Assembly: GCA_030141605.1 (NCBI GenBank)
Contig: JAQGDQ010000066.1
Location: forward strand, 62,001-126,000
Source: Tubiluchus corallicola
Lineage: Eukaryota > Priapulida > Priapulimorpha > Priapulimorphida > Tubiluchidae
Length of the DNA stretch: 64,000 nucleotides
Direction: 5' to 3'
Shown here: positions 63,440-64,000 of the stretch, in pieces
How the letters are laid out: every line of letters starts with the position of its first letter
How positions within the stretch are numbered: position 1 is the first letter of the stretch
Position numbers and translations under genes: made by a program
Notes under the pieces: model-generated
Database searches by the model: none
Told to the model about the DNA's origin: nothing
Seen by the model: only the letters and a program-made list of their open reading frames with translations

Positions 63440-63866
63440 CATTATTATTATTATTATTATTATTATAGCGCATTGTCTATAATTTGCTTGAGATGTTCCG
63501 AAGTTTCATGAGAAAAACCGAACAAAGTGTTCTGGACGGGAAATGCAACTTTGAGGCTCGATTTCATTAGGAAGGAAGCGATGAAATTTAATAAAATTAA
63601 TGTCAAATTTTAAGTTACAGTTAACTCTTTTAATTAAAGAAGATTTGTTTTTATTTTAAATTTATCTTTAATGAATGATGAGTTGGTATATTGGCAAAAG
63701 CAATTTCGTAAATATTAAGAAAAAGTGTCTAGTGATCGTTGTTGTTGTGTGTGACAGGTGCAGACGTAATGAGAAGGAATGGCTCGTCTGATTCGAAGTT
63801 TCGCTATCCTTCATATGTGCAGGATATCATGGGAGACGTGTTTTCACTTGGTTTTGGTCCATTTCG
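55754..63866 (+). CDS. UROC1: urocanate hydratase (urocanase), first 12 coding exons; continues past right edge
   Basis: Exons 55754-55879, 56151-56281, 56453-56606, 56759-56887, 57186-57247, 57532-57598, 57828-57884, 58392-58478, 58792-58943, 59999-60178, 61736-61833, 63758-63866. All have AG/GT borders and joining phases: 1,352 nt, 450 residues, about two thirds of the usual length of near 680. The enzyme turns urocanate into imidazolone propionate, step two of histidine breakdown in the cytosol, with tightly bound NAD+. Visible motifs: ALRYFP, YGHIYMYRF, YGGNGQVFSNWAQFW, YSGHPLGLFP, YCYIGPQGIVHGT, the NAD-binding TSGLGGMSGAQAKAA, GYHGNVVDLW, DLGSDQTSLHNPFNGGYYP, FWDYGNAFLLEA and YVQDIMGDVFSLGFGPFR. 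The catalytic C-terminal part lies outside the window. The start MATLIELCSGLP agrees with animal urocanases and has A at -3. Nothing in the exons suggests decay. Confidence 0.96.
63130..63225. repeat. AGTAACTTTT palindrome cluster
   Basis: AAAAGTAGCTTGTAAAAGTAA, GAGTTACTTTTTTC, AACTAGTTACTTTTGAAAAG and TAACTTAC follow each other within 90 bases and are self-complementary. It resembles worn tips of a hAT-type or similar MITE in the last urocanase intron of the window. Confidence 0.4.
63348..63466. repeat. (ATT)n microsatellite, about 39 units
   Basis: A nearly pure run of TTA/ATT of about 119 bases with a single ATC break at 63440. It lies in the intron before exon 12 of urocanase, about 290 bases from the acceptor. 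A long near-pure tract suggests high length variation. The open frame it makes (poly-tyrosine) is an artefact. Confidence 0.98.
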
Positions 63867-64000
63867 GTAAGTTTATTTTCTGCATAACACTTGTTTTGTT
63901 CTTTTGTAAAGCTTAACATAGTCTTTTGAGAGTGAAAATAAATGCACATGAAAAACTATTTTAAAATACTTTCTCGAAGGGATGCATAACCCCTTTACTT

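Noticed and set aside
63257-63511. Poly-tyrosine open reading frame
   Set aside because: It is only the (TAT)n reading of the ATT microsatellite.
1-64000. CRISPR arrays, bacterial operons or phage features
   Set aside because: The window is animal nuclear DNA; the repeats present are microsatellites, minisatellites and transposons.

Overview
This is animal (metazoan) nuclear DNA: AT-rich, with GT-AG introns, short exons scattered over tens of kilobases, and a heavy load of decayed transposons and microsatellites. The genes are those of a bilaterian invertebrate. A contactin that begins with a C-type lectin domain is the arrangement of fly Contactin, so a protostome is most likely. I cannot name the species or phylum from the sequence.

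Layout. (1) 265-3120, + strand: a dead non-LTR retrotransposon with a 12-bp target-site duplication, inserted in a nest of tRNA-like short repeats. (2) 3554-16046, - strand: the 5' part of a contactin-like gene ('copy B'): signal peptide, C-type lectin domain and Ig1-Ig4; the rest lies beyond the left edge. (3) 21997-41929, - strand: a second, complete contactin gene ('copy A'), 23 coding exons and 1,245 codons before the stop: signal peptide, C-type lectin domain, six Ig domains, four fibronectin III domains and a C-terminal GPI-anchor signal. The two genes lie head-to-tail about 6 kb apart. All intron positions and phases that can be compared are the same, and every exon length difference is a multiple of three. 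(4) 41940-46522: intergenic, with a possible insulator/CRE cluster, a 5S-rRNA-derived SINE with a perfect 15-bp target-site duplication, and a minisatellite. (5) 46523-51340, + strand: an hnRNP L homologue, 554 aa and four RRMs, coded by only two exons; its intron carries a non-autonomous hAT element. (6) 55754-63866, + strand: the first 12 coding exons of urocanate hydratase (UROC1, histidine breakdown), running off the right edge.

The genes do not form a pathway. The contactins are surface adhesion proteins (in flies, septate junctions and glia), hnRNP L is a nuclear splicing regulator and urocanase is a cytosolic enzyme. The most notable points are the in-frame tandem duplication of contactin, with loss of a core Ig tryptophan in one copy, and the 5S-SINE. 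I reconstructed exons by reading splice sites and checking phase; no transcript data were available.
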